A stretch of 53,808 nt of DNA from Candidatus Afararchaeum irisae (GCA_034190545.1 JAXIOF010000027.1:1-53808), one strand, 5' to 3'; counted from the stretch's first letter, positions 36,545 through 46,303 are shown. Notes: a model not told the origin generated them from the letters alone. Made by a program: numbers and translations.

Positions 36545-37537
36545 ATGGGTGCTGACATAGGCAGTCTCGTCTCTAAACGTGAGATACAGGTCGAGGAAGC
36601 GAGCGGAAAGGTCGGAATGGACGCCTTCAACACCTTATACAGCTTCCTCGCCAACATAAGACAGCGCGACGGAACCCCCCTGAAGGACTCGAAGGGACGC
36701 GTGACTTCACATCTCAGCGGTCTTCTCTACAGGAACGCCAACCTATTCGAGGCAGGTATAAAGCCGTGTTACGTCTTCGACGGTGCACCGCCTCAGCTAA
36801 AGTCAGAGACCGTAGAGAAGAGGCAAGAGAGACGCGAGGAGGCAGAGGAGGCATACGAGGAGGCGAAGCAGGAGGGAGACACAGAGGAGATGTTCCGGAG
36901 GGCACAGCAGGCGACGAGTATACGTGAGGAAGAAGTCGAGACTAGCATAAAGCTTCTCGATGCCCTCAATATTCCCTGGGTAGAGGCTCCGAGCGAGGGC
37001 GAGGCACAGGCTGCGGCGATGGTCGTAGACGGCGACCTCGACTACGTCGGATCTCAGGACTACGACGCTGTGCTCTTCGGTGCTCCCGAACTCGTGAGGA
37101 ACCTCGCTGTGAGGGGAAAGGGAGACAGAGACCTGACTCCTGAGTTAGTGAGTCTCGAAGACACACTCGACTCGCTCGGGATGACACGTTCCGAGCTCAT
37201 AGAGGTCGCCATACTCGTCGGAACCGACTACAACGACGGCGTACACGGAGTCGGTCCTAAGACAGCCGTCGATCTGATACGTGACGAGGGAATGAGCATC
37301 AACGAGGCTCTCGACGAGTACGACGCCGAGATAGACTGGAAGCCGATAAAAGATCTCTATCTCGACCCCGAGGTCGAACGTGGCTACGACTTAGACTTAG
37401 ACTGGGGCGCGCCCGACGAGGAAGAGGTCGTCGACCTCCTGTGTGGCGAACACGACTTCTCGGAGGACAGGGTGAGATCCGCAGTCGGCAGAATCTCCTC
37501 GGCGGTCGAACAGAGCTCTCTCGACAGATGGACGTAA
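36545..37537 (+). CDS. fen: Flap endonuclease FEN1
   Basis: A 330-residue structure-specific nuclease. MGADIGSL is the invariant N-terminus and fixes the start at 36545. Active-site parts: GMDAFNTLYSFL, APSEGEAQAAAM, GSQDYDAVLFG, and the helix-hairpin region GTDYNDGVHGVGPKTA. The C-terminus QSSLDRWT fits a PCNA-interacting peptide (Q-x2-L-x2-W). It removes 5' flaps in Okazaki maturation, in keeping with the ligase gene 1.4 kb away. It is divergent from the presenilin-like gene. Confidence 0.95.
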   Translation: MGADIGSLVSKREIQVEEASGKVGMDAFNTLYSFLANIRQRDGTPLKDSKGRVTSHLSGLLYRNANLFEAGIKPCYVFDGAPPQLKSETVEKRQERREEAEEAYEEAKQEGDTEEMFRRAQQATSIREEEVETSIKLLDALNIPWVEAPSEGEAQAAAMVVDGDLDYVGSQDYDAVLFGAPELVRNLAVRGKGDRDLTPELVSLEDTLDSLGMTRSELIEVAILVGTDYNDGVHGVGPKTAVDLIRDEGMSINEALDEYDAEIDWKPIKDLYLDPEVERGYDLDLDWGAPDEEEVVDLLCGEHDFSEDRVRSAVGRISSAVEQSSLDRWT

Positions 37538-37579
37538 CGATGGAGTTAACTTCGAGCCCTATCTATCTTTTAAATAACT

Positions 37580-39376
37580 ATGTCGGGTCAGGATCAGACG
37601 GAAGCCGAGGGACGTACGGATCTCAGGACTCCTATAGTGAGTGTCCTGGGTCACGTCGACCACGGCAAGACTACTCTTCTCGATAAGGTACGAGGGACTG
37701 CTGTCGCTGAGGGTGAGGCGGGTGCTATAACCCAGCACATAGGGGCTACTGCGGTTCCGATAGACGTCATAGAGGGAATCTGTTCGTCGCTCATCTCGGA
37801 GGAGTTCGAGGTTCCGGGTCTCCTCTTCATAGACACGCCCGGACACCACGCATTCACGACACTGCGTTCGAGGGGTGGTGCTCTCTCGGACATCGCTATC
37901 GTAGTCGTCGACATAAACGACGGCTTCCAGCCTCAGACACTCGAAGCCCTACGGATTCTGTCGCAGTACGAGACTCCGTTCGTCCTCGCAGCCAACAAGA
38001 TAGACATGCTCCCGGGATGGGAGTCGGAGGAGGACGTGCCGTTCCAGAAGACCTACCAGAACCAGTCGGAGAAGGTACAGCAGAGACTCGACAACGCTCT
38101 CTACGAGATCATAGGCGACCTCCACGAGGAGGGATTCCACGCCGACAGATACGACAGGATAGACAACTTCAGGAGCAACATAGGAATCGTACCCATAAGC
38201 GCGCTCACGGGGGAGGGGATCGGCGACCTCTTTATGGTTCTCGTCGGACTCGCACAGACCTACCTCAAGGAGAACCTCGAACTCCACGCCGAGGGTCCCG
38301 GAGTCGGAACCGTCGTCGAGATAAAGGAGGAGAGAGGCTTCGGGACGACCGTCGACATAATACTCTACGACGGCGTCGTGAACGTCGGAGACGAGATAGT
38401 CGTCGGCGGCAAACGTGACCCGATCACGACGGAGATACGTGCTCTACTGCGTCCGAAGCCACTCGCCGAGATGAGGGAGGACGCGGGGTTCGAACAGGTC
38501 GATCAGGTAACAGCCGCAGACGGAATAAAGGTCGCAGCACCCGACCTCGACGACGCGATGGCAGGAGCGCCCATACGTGTCGTGGGAGACGACGAGACAG
38601 CCGACGAGGTCGCCGAGGAAGTGCGTGAGGAGATGGAGTCCGCCGAGATCGAGACGGGTAAGGAAGGCGTGACTATCAAAGCCGACACTCTCGGCTCTGT
38701 CGAGGCTCTCGGAAAGGCACTCTCGGAGGAGGAGATCAAGATACACAAGGCAGACGAGGGCTCTGTCACTAAGAGAGACGTCATAGACGCTGAGACCGCA
38801 GACGAGAGGAAGCACAGGGCTATACTCGCGTTCAACATAGACGTGCTCGACGAGGCGCGTGAGTACGCTCAGAACTCGCTCGTCAAGATATTCGAGGGGA
38901 AGGTCATCTACCGTCTCATAGAGGAGTACGAGGACTGGGTCGAGGGGATCGAGTCCGAACGTACCGAGAAGATGCTCGAATCCGTCGTGCGTCCCTCGAA
39001 GTTCCGTATACTCCCAGACCACGTCTTCAGACAGTCAGACCCCGCCGTCGTGGGTGTCGAGATACTCGGTGGGCATCTCGAGAAAAATATTCCGGTGGCG
39101 AAGGACGGCGACAGGGTCGGAAACGTCAAGGGAATACAGAGACAGGGTGACGACGTCGACTCCGCCGACGAGGGCGAGAGAGTCTCGGTGGCTATCGACG
39201 GTCCAACCGTTGGAAGACAGATAGACGAGGAGGACGTCCTCTACGCCGAGATTCCCGAGAAACACGCGAAGGCTCTCGAACAGGAGATGTACGACGCCCT
39301 CGAAGACTCCGAACAGGAGATACTCGACGAGTACCTCGAAGAGAAGAGACAGATCGATCCTTTCTGGGGGAAGTAG
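37580..39376 (+). CDS. infB: Translation initiation factor aIF5B (IF-2)
   Basis: A 598-residue GTPase. G1 is [16 protein letters not shown]3 is [18 protein letters not shown]4 is [10 protein letters not shown] and G5 is ISALTGEGI. Domains II-IV follow, with the long helix region and the C-terminal IF2-like barrel ([19 protein letters not shown]). The factor promotes subunit joining with initiator tRNA. TTTTAAATAAC sits just before the ATG, and the fen gene ends 42 bases upstream. Confidence 0.95.
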   Translation: MSGQDQTEAEGRTDLRTPIVSVLGHVDHGKTTLLDKVRGTAVAEGEAGAITQHIGATAVPIDVIEGICSSLISEEFEVPGLLFIDTPGHHAFTTLRSRGGALSDIAIVVVDINDGFQPQTLEALRILSQYETPFVLAANKIDMLPGWESEEDVPFQKTYQNQSEKVQQRLDNALYEIIGDLHEEGFHADRYDRIDNFRSNIGIVPISALTGEGIGDLFMVLVGLAQTYLKENLELHAEGPGVGTVVEIKEERGFGTTVDIILYDGVVNVGDEIVVGGKRDPITTEIRALLRPKPLAEMREDAGFEQVDQVTAADGIKVAAPDLDDAMAGAPIRVVGDDETADEVAEEVREEMESAEIETGKEGVTIKADTLGSVEALGKALSEEEIKIHKADEGSVTKRDVIDAETADERKHRAILAFNIDVLDEAREYAQNSLVKIFEGKVIYRLIEEYEDWVEGIESERTEKMLESVVRPSKFRILPDHVFRQSDPAVVGVEILGGHLEKNIPVAKDGDRVGNVKGIQRQGDDVDSADEGERVSVAIDGPTVGRQIDEEDVLYAEIPEKHAKALEQEMYDALEDSEQEILDEYLEEKRQIDPFWGK

Positions 39377-39440
39377 GCTTTTCGTTTTCGACGGTCACAC
39401 CAGACGCCTTTTATCCGTGTAGTGCTACTCTCGAACAAGA

Positions 39441-40097
39441 ATGTGCGACGACAGCGACCATGACCACAGCCGTGTTCACGGTCACAGTAGGACTTCCGAT
39501 CTCACCTCGTCGAATCAGAGTCGACGCCGTTTTCTCCTGAGCGTAGGTGCCACGGCGACCGCGGCGACGGCGGGCTGTCTCGGCTTAGGCGGCACCGCAG
39601 AGGCTCCCGATCCGATATCACTCGAAAGTAGAGACCATATCTGCGAGCTCTGTGGCATGGTGATACCGATGCATCCCGGTCCTATTGCCCAGATATTCTA
39701 CAAGGATCACAAGCCCGACGGTCCACCGCCGAAGGACAACCCCGCTCGTTTCTGTTCGAACTGGGAGGCGTTCAAGTACGAGTACAACCACGAGAACAGG
39801 GGATGGAACTCGACGGCTTTCTACACGACGGATTACTCGTCGGTCGACTACGAACTCTACGAAGAGGGCGACGACACGTATATTACCGCACATTTCGAGC
39901 CCGAGACCTTCGCCGACGCGACCGAGCTAACCTACCTCGTCGGCTCCGACATCAAGGGAGCGATGTCTCGCGACCTCATAGGCTTCTCCGAAAAATCCGA
40001 GGTGGAGAAGCTTCAGACCGAGTACGGCGGCGACATAATGGAGTACGGCGACGTCAGTATAGAGACAGTCGGTGTTCTGGAGAACTCGTATCGGTGA
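39441..40097 (+). CDS. NosL-like lipoprotein with Tat signal
   Basis: A 218-residue protein. A twin-arginine signal with lipobox is clear (QSRRRFLLSVG, then TAGCLGLGG), so it should be exported folded and lipid-anchored at the cysteine near residue 48. The mature part holds the NosL metal motif CELCGMVIPMHPGP and NPARFCSNWEAF. NosL binds copper and helps nitrous oxide reductase, but many haloarchaeal NosL-like proteins are not near nos genes, as here. The N-terminus is His-rich. TTTTATCC lies about 26 bases upstream. Confidence 0.85.
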   Translation: MCDDSDHDHSRVHGHSRTSDLTSSNQSRRRFLLSVGATATAATAGCLGLGGTAEAPDPISLESRDHICELCGMVIPMHPGPIAQIFYKDHKPDGPPPKDNPARFCSNWEAFKYEYNHENRGWNSTAFYTTDYSSVDYELYEEGDDTYITAHFEPETFADATELTYLVGSDIKGAMSRDLIGFSEKSEVEKLQTEYGGDIMEYGDVSIETVGVLENSYR

Positions 40098-40138
40098 TTT
40101 GTCAAAATGGGATCGTGGGTTCACTCACTTGGTTCGCT

Positions 40139-40162
40139 TACGCGCCGAGCAGGATTTGAACC
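40139..40162 (-). repeat. Duplicated 3' end of tRNA-Arg (24 bases), att-like
   Basis: The 24 bases here are identical to 40280-40303, the T-arm and acceptor 3' end of the tRNA-Arg gene plus three flanking bases. The rest of the tRNA is missing. Such partial 3' copies are left by integrases that recombine at tRNA 3' ends. Confidence 0.75.
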
Positions 40163-40190
40163 ACGGTCACTACACTCCCTGGTTCAAATC
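40153..40190. repeat. Inverted T-arm-like repeat
   Basis: GATTTGAACC (40153-40162) and GGTTCAAATC (40181-40190) are perfect inverted copies of the tRNA T-loop sequence, 18 bases apart. One belongs to the tRNA-Arg fragment; the other may be a remnant of a second tRNA 3' end on the plus strand. Confidence 0.6.
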
Positions 40191-40232
40191 TGTCGCCCCT
40201 CACTCGCTAAAAGCTCGTTCGCGCCGAGTATG

Positions 40233-40249
40233 GTCGAGCAAAGCTCGAC
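40233..40249 (-). terminator. Hairpin downstream of tRNA-Arg
   Basis: GTCGAGC-AAA-GCTCGAC, a perfect seven-base-pair stem, lies 34 bases beyond the 3' end of tRNA-Arg in its direction of transcription. It may mark the end of the tRNA transcript. Confidence 0.4.
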
Positions 40250-40282
40250 TGACTCGCCGCTCCTTTCTTTTAACTCCAATAC

Positions 40283-40357
40283 GCGCCGAGCAGGATTTGA
40301 ACCCGCGAACCTGCTGGTCCGAAGCCAGCCGCTCTGTCCAAACTGAGCTATCGGCGC
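40283..40357 (-). tRNA. tRNA-Arg (anticodon TCG)
   Basis: Reading the minus strand: acceptor GCGCCGA with TCGGCGC, D arm TAGCTCAGTTTGGACAGAGC, anticodon stem GCTGG/CCAGC around loop CTTCGGA (anticodon TCG), T loop TTCAAAT. No intron and no encoded CCA. The gene reaches base 40283 with T-arm/acceptor sequence that is duplicated at 40139. Confidence 0.93.
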
Positions 40358-40422
40358 ATCACAACTCTATACGTAAAATTCCCCGATAAGGGTTCTGGTC
40401 TGGTTGGAGGATTAGTTTAACT

Positions 40423-41616
40423 TTAGAGGAGTTTCTCTCTTAGCTCTTCTATGTATCCCGAGTTGGGGCTCAGACGGAACTCAAACTGATCGTCAGGATG
40501 TCGGTAATCGAGCAACTCTCTCCACGTGAAGTCGTTGCCGTACTTACGTGTAAATCCGGATGTAATACCTGCGAGAGCCTGTCCTCGATCCGACACGCGA
40601 AGACCGTGTTTTTGCTCTATCCTCTGGCGTATCTCCTCATTCAGGCTCCAGCCGTCTTCTTCGAGGAGGACACGTAAGAAGGCTTCCTGTAGGTCAGATA
40701 GATCCTTGAAGAAACCGTCGGGTAATTCACGTCCCTCGTCTGCGTCTCTCAGACCTCCTTTGGGGTCTATACTCCATTCTTCGAGAGCGTAATTTACTAC
40801 TCTGTCTTCTCTTTCTTCGATTTCCTCGCGTCCGAAGCTACCGTACTCCGTGAGTACCTGTTGGACTCTCAGGGTTGACGAGGCATATGCCTTCTCTCCA
40901 TCTTCCGAGGAAGTCTTTTTCTTCTCGAAGGGCAGGTCACCGTAGGAACTGTTCCAGTATCTGCTTGCGACTGTGAGATTCCCAAGCCGGTGTATGTTGT
41001 CCTCGAAGTCGTCTCTCAGACTCTCAGGTATATCCTCACGGCTTAGGTTGCGGGCGAGAATATGTTCGACCTCAAAGTCAGCCGAGAGGATGGTCTGGAG
41101 ATCGCGCTTTGGGTTCTCGCCCCAGTCTATGTCGAGACTGCGTCCGTAATGGTAGAAGAGATACTTGATGTCCCTGCTAGACATGGTTTCGTAGAACTCG
41201 GGATCACGGAGTTGACGCTCAAACCTATCGTCGTCGACGTATCTTCGAGTGATGGATCTAAGACGGTCGATCACATTTTCATACGGGTACGAGTCATCTG
41301 AATAGACCGAGTGTGCGAGACTAACGAGCTTTCCGCGTCCTGTGTCTGACCGCCTGCCGTCGACAGCGTACATACGAAAGACGAGAGTTTCACACGCTCG
41401 AACGATCTCCGCCATCTTTTCGGGATCATCATCTCCGAACCTCATCTGGGATGCCATCAGAACCGGAAGCACGTTAGCGACCCGACCGAGCGCGAGAAGA
41501 CGTCTGATACTGGAAGACAAAAATAAATAAAGATTGAATACAGTCTTCTCGGAAAACGTCGGATACGTACCCGTGTTATTCCCGGTATCCGACTTATAGG
41601 AAAAATTCATATTCAC
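40423..41616 (-). CDS. DUF1524 HNH nuclease-type protein, GmrD-like half of a split DUF262/DUF1524 pair
   Basis: A 397-residue protein. The HNH-like DUF1524 core is seen as FEVEHILARN near residue 190, then IHRLGNLTVASRYWNSSYG and LPFEKKK. The C-terminal 100 residues (EEIRQRIEQKHGL, FTWRELLDY) are a further domain of unknown role. In GmrSD-type IV restriction enzymes this half cuts DNA, often modified DNA. It starts with GTG inside the previous stop (GTGA), so translation is coupled to the DUF262 gene. It probably protects against phage; target and trigger cannot be read from sequence. Confidence 0.82.
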   Translation of the reverse strand: MNMNFSYKSDTGNNTGTYPTFSEKTVFNLYLFLSSSIRRLLALGRVANVLPVLMASQMRFGDDDPEKMAEIVRACETLVFRMYAVDGRRSDTGRGKLVSLAHSVYSDDSYPYENVIDRLRSITRRYVDDDRFERQLRDPEFYETMSSRDIKYLFYHYGRSLDIDWGENPKRDLQTILSADFEVEHILARNLSREDIPESLRDDFEDNIHRLGNLTVASRYWNSSYGDLPFEKKKTSSEDGEKAYASSTLRVQQVLTEYGSFGREEIEEREDRVVNYALEEWSIDPKGGLRDADEGRELPDGFFKDLSDLQEAFLRVLLEEDGWSLNEEIRQRIEQKHGLRVSDRGQALAGITSGFTRKYGNDFTWRELLDYRHPDDQFEFRLSPNSGYIEELREKLL

Positions 41617-42647
41617 GTTCTTTTGTCCTTCAGTATGAGCCGGGTCTCAACACCTCCGGGACGCTGTGAAGGACGGAAGAGAGAAGCAAATGCGGAAGAC
41701 GCTTCACGCAGGTTACGAGTATACTCGTCAATTTCGTCCTGTACTGCGTCGTGTTCTCCACTGCGGTACTTCTCCCTGAGACGTGACTTGAGACTGTCAA
41801 GACTGGAGAAGTACTCGTCGGGATCATACCCGTCGTAGATCCCCCAGTGGAAACGCTGTACGCTGTCCTCGGTAAACTCGCTGACTCTGTCGTGTCCATT
41901 CGTCAGTACGAAGAGTTCGTGGTAGATACTTCCGAATCTCTGTCTTATCCTCTCTTCCAACCCACCATCATCTCCCGAACGGTCGTCCATATACATCAGG
42001 AAGCTCTTCGTCTTGTCGAGAGAGGAGAGGGGCTTTCCCCGGTCGTTTAAGCTCTCGAAGACAGACGCGGCTTCTGAGGCTTCGTCTATCTCGACGACGT
42101 TGAGGGTGCAGTCGTACCTTAGCCTCTCCGAAAGATCCTTGACAGTAACGTCCTCCGGAAGACCCTCGAACTCCGACTCGAAGAAATCGCGAGCACGCTC
42201 CAGACGTTTCTGTGACGGTGTCTCGGGCTCTAAACTCGAACTCCCAAAGAGACTGTCACGGAAGAACTCCTTATCTTGATCCTGTGGCATGAGACGGGGT
42301 CGTCTGTCAACCGGGAATATGAGTCTGTCCTTTTCGACGGTCTCTGCGACTACATCGTCGTACCGTGTCGCTACGTCGAGAAGTATGAGTGCCGTCGTGA
42401 GACGTTGTTGACCGTCGACGACATCGTACCTGTTCAGGCGACGACCCCTGTCAGTTTTATACTGATCGTCGTGTCTGTCGAGTATGACATTTCCGAAGAA
42501 ATGCGTGGAGTCATCGGGGAGATAACGCAGGTCGTCGATCAGATCCTCTAACTGAGATCTCTCCCACGAGTAGCTTCTCTGATAAGAGGGAATGTCGAAG
42601 AGACCGTCTTTGAAGAGCGACGACAGTGTCTCCGTTCGCGTTTCCAT
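41613..42647 (-). CDS. DUF262 NTPase-type protein, GmrS-like half
   Basis: A 344-residue protein with the DUF262 (ParB/sulfiredoxin-like) signatures: FDIPSYQRSYSWERSQLEDL at the N-terminus, VVDGQQRLTTALILLD near residue 80, and VFESLNDRGKPLSSLDKTK near 215. In GmrSD systems this domain binds and hydrolyses nucleotide and controls the DUF1524 nuclease. Here the two domains are separate, overlapping genes. The TATA box is ATTAATAAA about 26 bases upstream (minus strand). The pair lies beside tRNA-Arg with an att-like repeat, which suggests acquired DNA. Confidence 0.85.
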   Translation of the reverse strand: METRTETLSSLFKDGLFDIPSYQRSYSWERSQLEDLIDDLRYLPDDSTHFFGNVILDRHDDQYKTDRGRRLNRYDVVDGQQRLTTALILLDVATRYDDVVAETVEKDRLIFPVDRRPRLMPQDQDKEFFRDSLFGSSSLEPETPSQKRLERARDFFESEFEGLPEDVTVKDLSERLRYDCTLNVVEIDEASEAASVFESLNDRGKPLSSLDKTKSFLMYMDDRSGDDGGLEERIRQRFGSIYHELFVLTNGHDRVSEFTEDSVQRFHWGIYDGYDPDEYFSSLDSLKSRLREKYRSGEHDAVQDEIDEYTRNLREASSAFASLFRPSQRPGGVETRLILKDKRT

Positions 42648-42696
42648 ACGAGAAGTTTACACTGTGTATTTATTAATAGTGTCCACGGATGAGAGG

Positions 42697-43140
42697 TCAA
42701 GACCTAACCAGAACAGCGACACCGCTGTCGAAGTCACGCATCTCGACCGCCGAGAGCTCGGCGCGTCCCGTGGTCACGAGTTCATCGTCGGGTCCTGTGA
42801 CCAGAACTTCATCGCGCGCCCTTATCTCGTCGTCGACGTCGGTCACGAACTTCGCGAATCCGTTTCTGCCGTCTTCGAGGTACGGAATGCTCTCGTCTCC
42901 GAATCTGACACGTAGCTTCGGCGGTTCGAAAGCCTCGTGGAGTCTCTGGGCACCCTCGAAGCTGAGTGTGAACTTTCCGTCGTTCTTGAGAGTCGCTATC
43001 CTCTCACCGCCTTCCTTGACCTGGCGTATACGTCCGCTCTTCGACGTCGTGAACTCGGAGTCGTCGGAGAAGAGGATGTCTCCCGCTTTCCTGCCGAACT
43101 GGTAGTCGGCTATCGTCTTCGCCGTCTCGAGGTTAGCCAT
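42697..43140 (-). CDS. PUA-domain protein related to the C-terminal part of archaeosine tRNA-guanine transglycosylase
   Basis: A 147-residue protein. ADYQFGRKAGDILF and TTSKSGRIRQV match the small domain that precedes PUA in archaeal TGT/ArcS proteins. The PUA part reads GFAKFVTDVDDEIRARDEVLV, then GRAELSAVEMRDFDSGVAVLV. It should bind structured RNA, perhaps tRNA or rRNA. Stand-alone versions are common in haloarchaea and their exact role is not settled. It is divergent from nnr. Confidence 0.8.
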   Translation of the reverse strand: MANLETAKTIADYQFGRKAGDILFSDDSEFTTSKSGRIRQVKEGGERIATLKNDGKFTLSFEGAQRLHEAFEPPKLRVRFGDESIPYLEDGRNGFAKFVTDVDDEIRARDEVLVTGPDDELVTTGRAELSAVEMRDFDSGVAVLVRS

Positions 43141-43232
43141 AGGTACAAGAGGTCGACGGTGTGTAATCGCTTTTTGGTTTGTCGATGGAAAGGAATACGA
43201 ACAGGAACAGGAACAGGTTTTTCGTCGTCAAG

Positions 43233-44684
43233 ATGGTTGGATTGGACATGATAACCTCGGAAAGGATGTCAGTCGTCGACGCTAACGCCGAGTACCTCGG
43301 CGTCTCAGCGGATAAGCTGATGGAGAACGCCGGAGCCGGAGTCGCACGCGCTGTCGAGAGGGTCACGATGGGGAACCCCGAGAAGGAGATCACCGTCTTC
43401 GCAGGAAAAGGAAACAACGGAGGCGACGCATTCGTCGCGGCTCGTTTCCTACAGGAGTACGACCCGAAGGTCTACCTTCTGGGTAGGTCGTCGGGTATAC
43501 ACACCGAGACTGCGCGCGACAACTACGAGGCGCTCGTCGGGAGCGGCGTGGATGTCGAGGAGGTCAGAGACTCGTCTCAGGTTCCCGATGTAGACGCCGA
43601 CGTGGTTCTCGACGGTGTTCTCGGAACAGGTGTCTCAGGCGGTCTGCGTGAACCCGTGTCTACTGCGGTCGAGGCTATCAACTCCTCAGACTCCGAGATC
43701 GTGAGTGTCGATATCCCGACAGGTGTCGACCCCGACACGGGAAAGGGGAGCGAGAGGGTCGAAGCCGACACCGTAGTTACCTTCCACGACTTCAAGCCCG
43801 CACATACCGAGATCGACGCCAACGTCGACGTAGTCGACATAGGCATACCCGACGCCGCCGAGGAGTTCGTCGGAGAAGGAGACCTCCAGTTACTCGGACG
43901 TGACCCTGACAGCCACAAGGGTGACAACGGAAAAGTACTCGTCGTCGGAGGAGGTCCCTACACCGGCGCGCCTACTCTCACAGCGACCGCGGCTCTGAGA
44001 GCGGGCTGCGACTGGGTGACTGTCGCGGCTCCCGAGTCAGTCGCCGAGACTGTACAGTCGTACTCGCCCAACCTCATAGTACGTGAGTTAGACGGCGAGA
44101 GGCTGAGTCCCGAAAACGTCGAGTACGTCTCCCAACTCGCAGACGGACACGACACCGTCGTAGTCGGACCGGGTCTGGGTGACGCCGACGAGACTGTCGA
44201 AGCAGCCGCCGAGATACTCCGAGAGGTAGAGTCAGCGGTCGTCGACGCCGACGCTATACGGTCACTGAGTCAAGTAGAGACGTCGGGGAAAGAAGTCATA
44301 GCCACCCCCCACGCCGGAGAGCTGTCGTCACTCGGGGTCGATGTACCGGATTCGTGGGAGAAGAGAAAGGACGTCGTCGAGAGATTCGCTGACAAGGAGG
44401 GTATTACGGTTCTCCTCAAGGGGCGTTACGACGTAGTCTCCGACGGTGAGACCACACGTGTCTCACGTACAGGAAACCCGGGGATGACAGTCGGAGGTAC
44501 CGGAGACGTCCTCGCGGGTGTATGTGGCTTCCTTCTTTCTGAGTTAGACAGCCTAGACGCCGCGGGAATAGGAGGCTTCGTCAACGGCAGGGCGGGAGAC
44601 CTCGCGTACGAAGACGAGGGAAACGGTCTCGTGGCGACCGACGTCGTCGAGTGCCTACCGGAGGCGATGCGACAGTATAATTAA
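43233..44684 (+). CDS. nnr: Bifunctional NAD(P)H-hydrate epimerase/dehydratase
   Basis: A 483-residue two-domain repair enzyme. The epimerase half has ITSERMSVVDANAEYLGV, KLMENAGAGVA, AGKGNNGGDAFVAARFL and DIPTGVDPDTG. The ADP-dependent dehydratase half has KVLVVGGGPYTGAPTLTA, ATPHAGELSSLG, LLKGRYDVV and GNPGMTVGGTGDVLAG. It repairs hydrated NADH and NADPH. I use the ATG at 43233; ATG codons at 43179 and 43248 are alternatives, the first adding a repeat-rich Arg/Asn stretch without support. Confidence 0.92.
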   Translation: MVGLDMITSERMSVVDANAEYLGVSADKLMENAGAGVARAVERVTMGNPEKEITVFAGKGNNGGDAFVAARFLQEYDPKVYLLGRSSGIHTETARDNYEALVGSGVDVEEVRDSSQVPDVDADVVLDGVLGTGVSGGLREPVSTAVEAINSSDSEIVSVDIPTGVDPDTGKGSERVEADTVVTFHDFKPAHTEIDANVDVVDIGIPDAAEEFVGEGDLQLLGRDPDSHKGDNGKVLVVGGGPYTGAPTLTATAALRAGCDWVTVAAPESVAETVQSYSPNLIVRELDGERLSPENVEYVSQLADGHDTVVVGPGLGDADETVEAAAEILREVESAVVDADAIRSLSQVETSGKEVIATPHAGELSSLGVDVPDSWEKRKDVVERFADKEGITVLLKGRYDVVSDGETTRVSRTGNPGMTVGGTGDVLAGVCGFLLSELDSLDAAGIGGFVNGRAGDLAYEDEGNGLVATDVVECLPEAMRQYN

Positions 44685-44705
44685 GCCTGTGGCGCAACAA
44701 CCAAC

Positions 44706-46274
44706 ATGACAGTTATAGCCGGTCTTACGTCAGGCGAAGGCGACGCCCTCTTCGACCTACTTGACCGTATAGAGTCAGGGACTCTCGACGCAGAGCTCGC
44801 GGGGGTCGTCGGTGACGGCGAAGTCGAGGCTCTCGAAACAGCACGTGAGAGAGGAATAGAGGCAGAGGCGGTTCCGAAAGACGGCGACTCGAAGGAGGAA
44901 CACGAGAGACGTATAGCCGATGTGATCGACGGCTGGGACGCCGACGTAATCGCGCTCGGCGGCTACATGCCGATACTCTCACCCTACTTCACCCAGAGGT
45001 ACGAGGGACAGATACTCAGCTCACATCCTTCTCTCCTACCCGCCTTCAACACGACACAGCCGTGGAAGGACGCCCTCGAAGCCGGAGTCGAGGTCACCGG
45101 TGTCACGGTTCATTTCGTGACCGACGAGATCGGCGAGGGTCAGATTCTGACACAGGAGCCTGTCCGCGTACGTCCCGACGACGACCCCGAGAGTCTCAGG
45201 AGACGTCTCGAAGACGCTGAGAGACGTGCGTATCCGAGGGCTGTACGTCTCTTCGACGAAGTCGAGTTCGAGGACGGAAAGGTCGTGCGTCCCAACGAGT
45301 CGGATTCGGAGTCGGGCTTCGGAGACACGATGCTCAAGTCGTGGGAGAAGGAGTCAGACCTGAGGTACGGGGAGAATCCCCATCAGGACGCCGCCTTCTA
45401 CCGTGACGAGAGCTTCGAGGGCGCGAGCATCGGAAACGCAAGACAGCTCGGCGGTAAGGAGATGTCGTACAACAACATGAACGACACAGACGCCGCGCTC
45501 TCGCTCGTACGTGAGTTCGACAGACCCGCGGCGGTCGTCGTCAAGCATACCAACCCTTGTGGAACCGCAGTCGCTGACACGGTCTCGGAGGCGTACGACA
45601 GGGCTCTCGCGACCGACGAGATGAGTGCCTTCGGCGGAATAGTTGCACTCAACAGGGAGTGTGACGCCGACACAGCCGAAGCGGTAACAGACTCCTTCAA
45701 GGAGGTCGTAGTAGCACCGTCGTACACCGACGATGCCCTGGACGAACTCAGGACAAAAGAGAGTCTGCGTATACTCGAAGTCGGCGATCTCGGGGGCGAA
45801 CGCGATGACCTCGACATAAAGAAGGTCGAGGGTGGCGTCCTCGTACAGGACAGGGACGACAGGGTCGTAACGAGGGGAGACCTTGAGATTCCGACTCAGA
45901 GGGAGCCGACCGAGGAGGAGATAGACGCGATGCTCTTCGGATACACGGTCGTCAAACACGTCAAGTCGAACGCGATAGTCCTAGCTGACACCCACGACGG
46001 CGTGAGCGAGACAGTAGGCGTAGGCGCGGGTCAGATGTCACGTGTCGACTCGGTCAGGATAGCACGCGACAAGGCGGAGAAGCCCGTCGAGGGATCGGTC
46101 TTAGCGAGCGACGCCTTCTTCCCGTTCCGTGACAACATAGACGAAGCCGCCGACGCGGGGGTCGAAGCCATAATTCAGCCCGGCGGATCGGTCAACGACG
46201 ACGAGGTCATAGAGGCTTGTGACGAACACGGCATAGCGATGGCTCTCACAGGATTCAGGTGTTTCCGCCACTGA
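44706..46274 (+). CDS. PurN-PurH fusion: formyltransferase-like domain plus AICAR transformylase domain
   Basis: A 522-residue protein. Residues 1-200 are PurN-like ([41 protein letters not shown]). Residues 210-522 are the AICAR transformylase part of PurH ([72 protein letters not shown]). The IMP cyclohydrolase part of PurH is absent, as expected in archaea. The PurN half has Ser and Gly where the catalytic Asn and Asp stand. GTATAATTAAG lies about 26 bases upstream. Confidence 0.88.
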   Translation: MTVIAGLTSGEGDALFDLLDRIESGTLDAELAGVVGDGEVEALETARERGIEAEAVPKDGDSKEEHERRIADVIDGWDADVIALGGYMPILSPYFTQRYEGQILSSHPSLLPAFNTTQPWKDALEAGVEVTGVTVHFVTDEIGEGQILTQEPVRVRPDDDPESLRRRLEDAERRAYPRAVRLFDEVEFEDGKVVRPNESDSESGFGDTMLKSWEKESDLRYGENPHQDAAFYRDESFEGASIGNARQLGGKEMSYNNMNDTDAALSLVREFDRPAAVVVKHTNPCGTAVADTVSEAYDRALATDEMSAFGGIVALNRECDADTAEAVTDSFKEVVVAPSYTDDALDELRTKESLRILEVGDLGGERDDLDIKKVEGGVLVQDRDDRVVTRGDLEIPTQREPTEEEIDAMLFGYTVVKHVKSNAIVLADTHDGVSETVGVGAGQMSRVDSVRIARDKAEKPVEGSVLASDAFFPFRDNIDEAADAGVEAIIQPGGSVNDDEVIEACDEHGIAMALTGFRCFRH

Positions 46275-46303
46275 CGGAGACCATTTTCGACCACCACTCT
46301 ACA

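Noticed and set aside
38444-39022. Minus-strand open frame of 192 codons inside infB
   Set aside because: It lies entirely within the certain aIF5B gene and matches no domain.
40139-40162. Possible second tRNA gene before tRNA-Arg
   Set aside because: Only the 3' third of a tRNA is present; no anticodon arm or 5' acceptor strand can be found, so it is called a fragment.
40423-42647. DUF262/DUF1524 pair as a toxin-antitoxin system
   Set aside because: Both proteins are large and carry GmrS- and GmrD-type motifs; neither is a small antitoxin.
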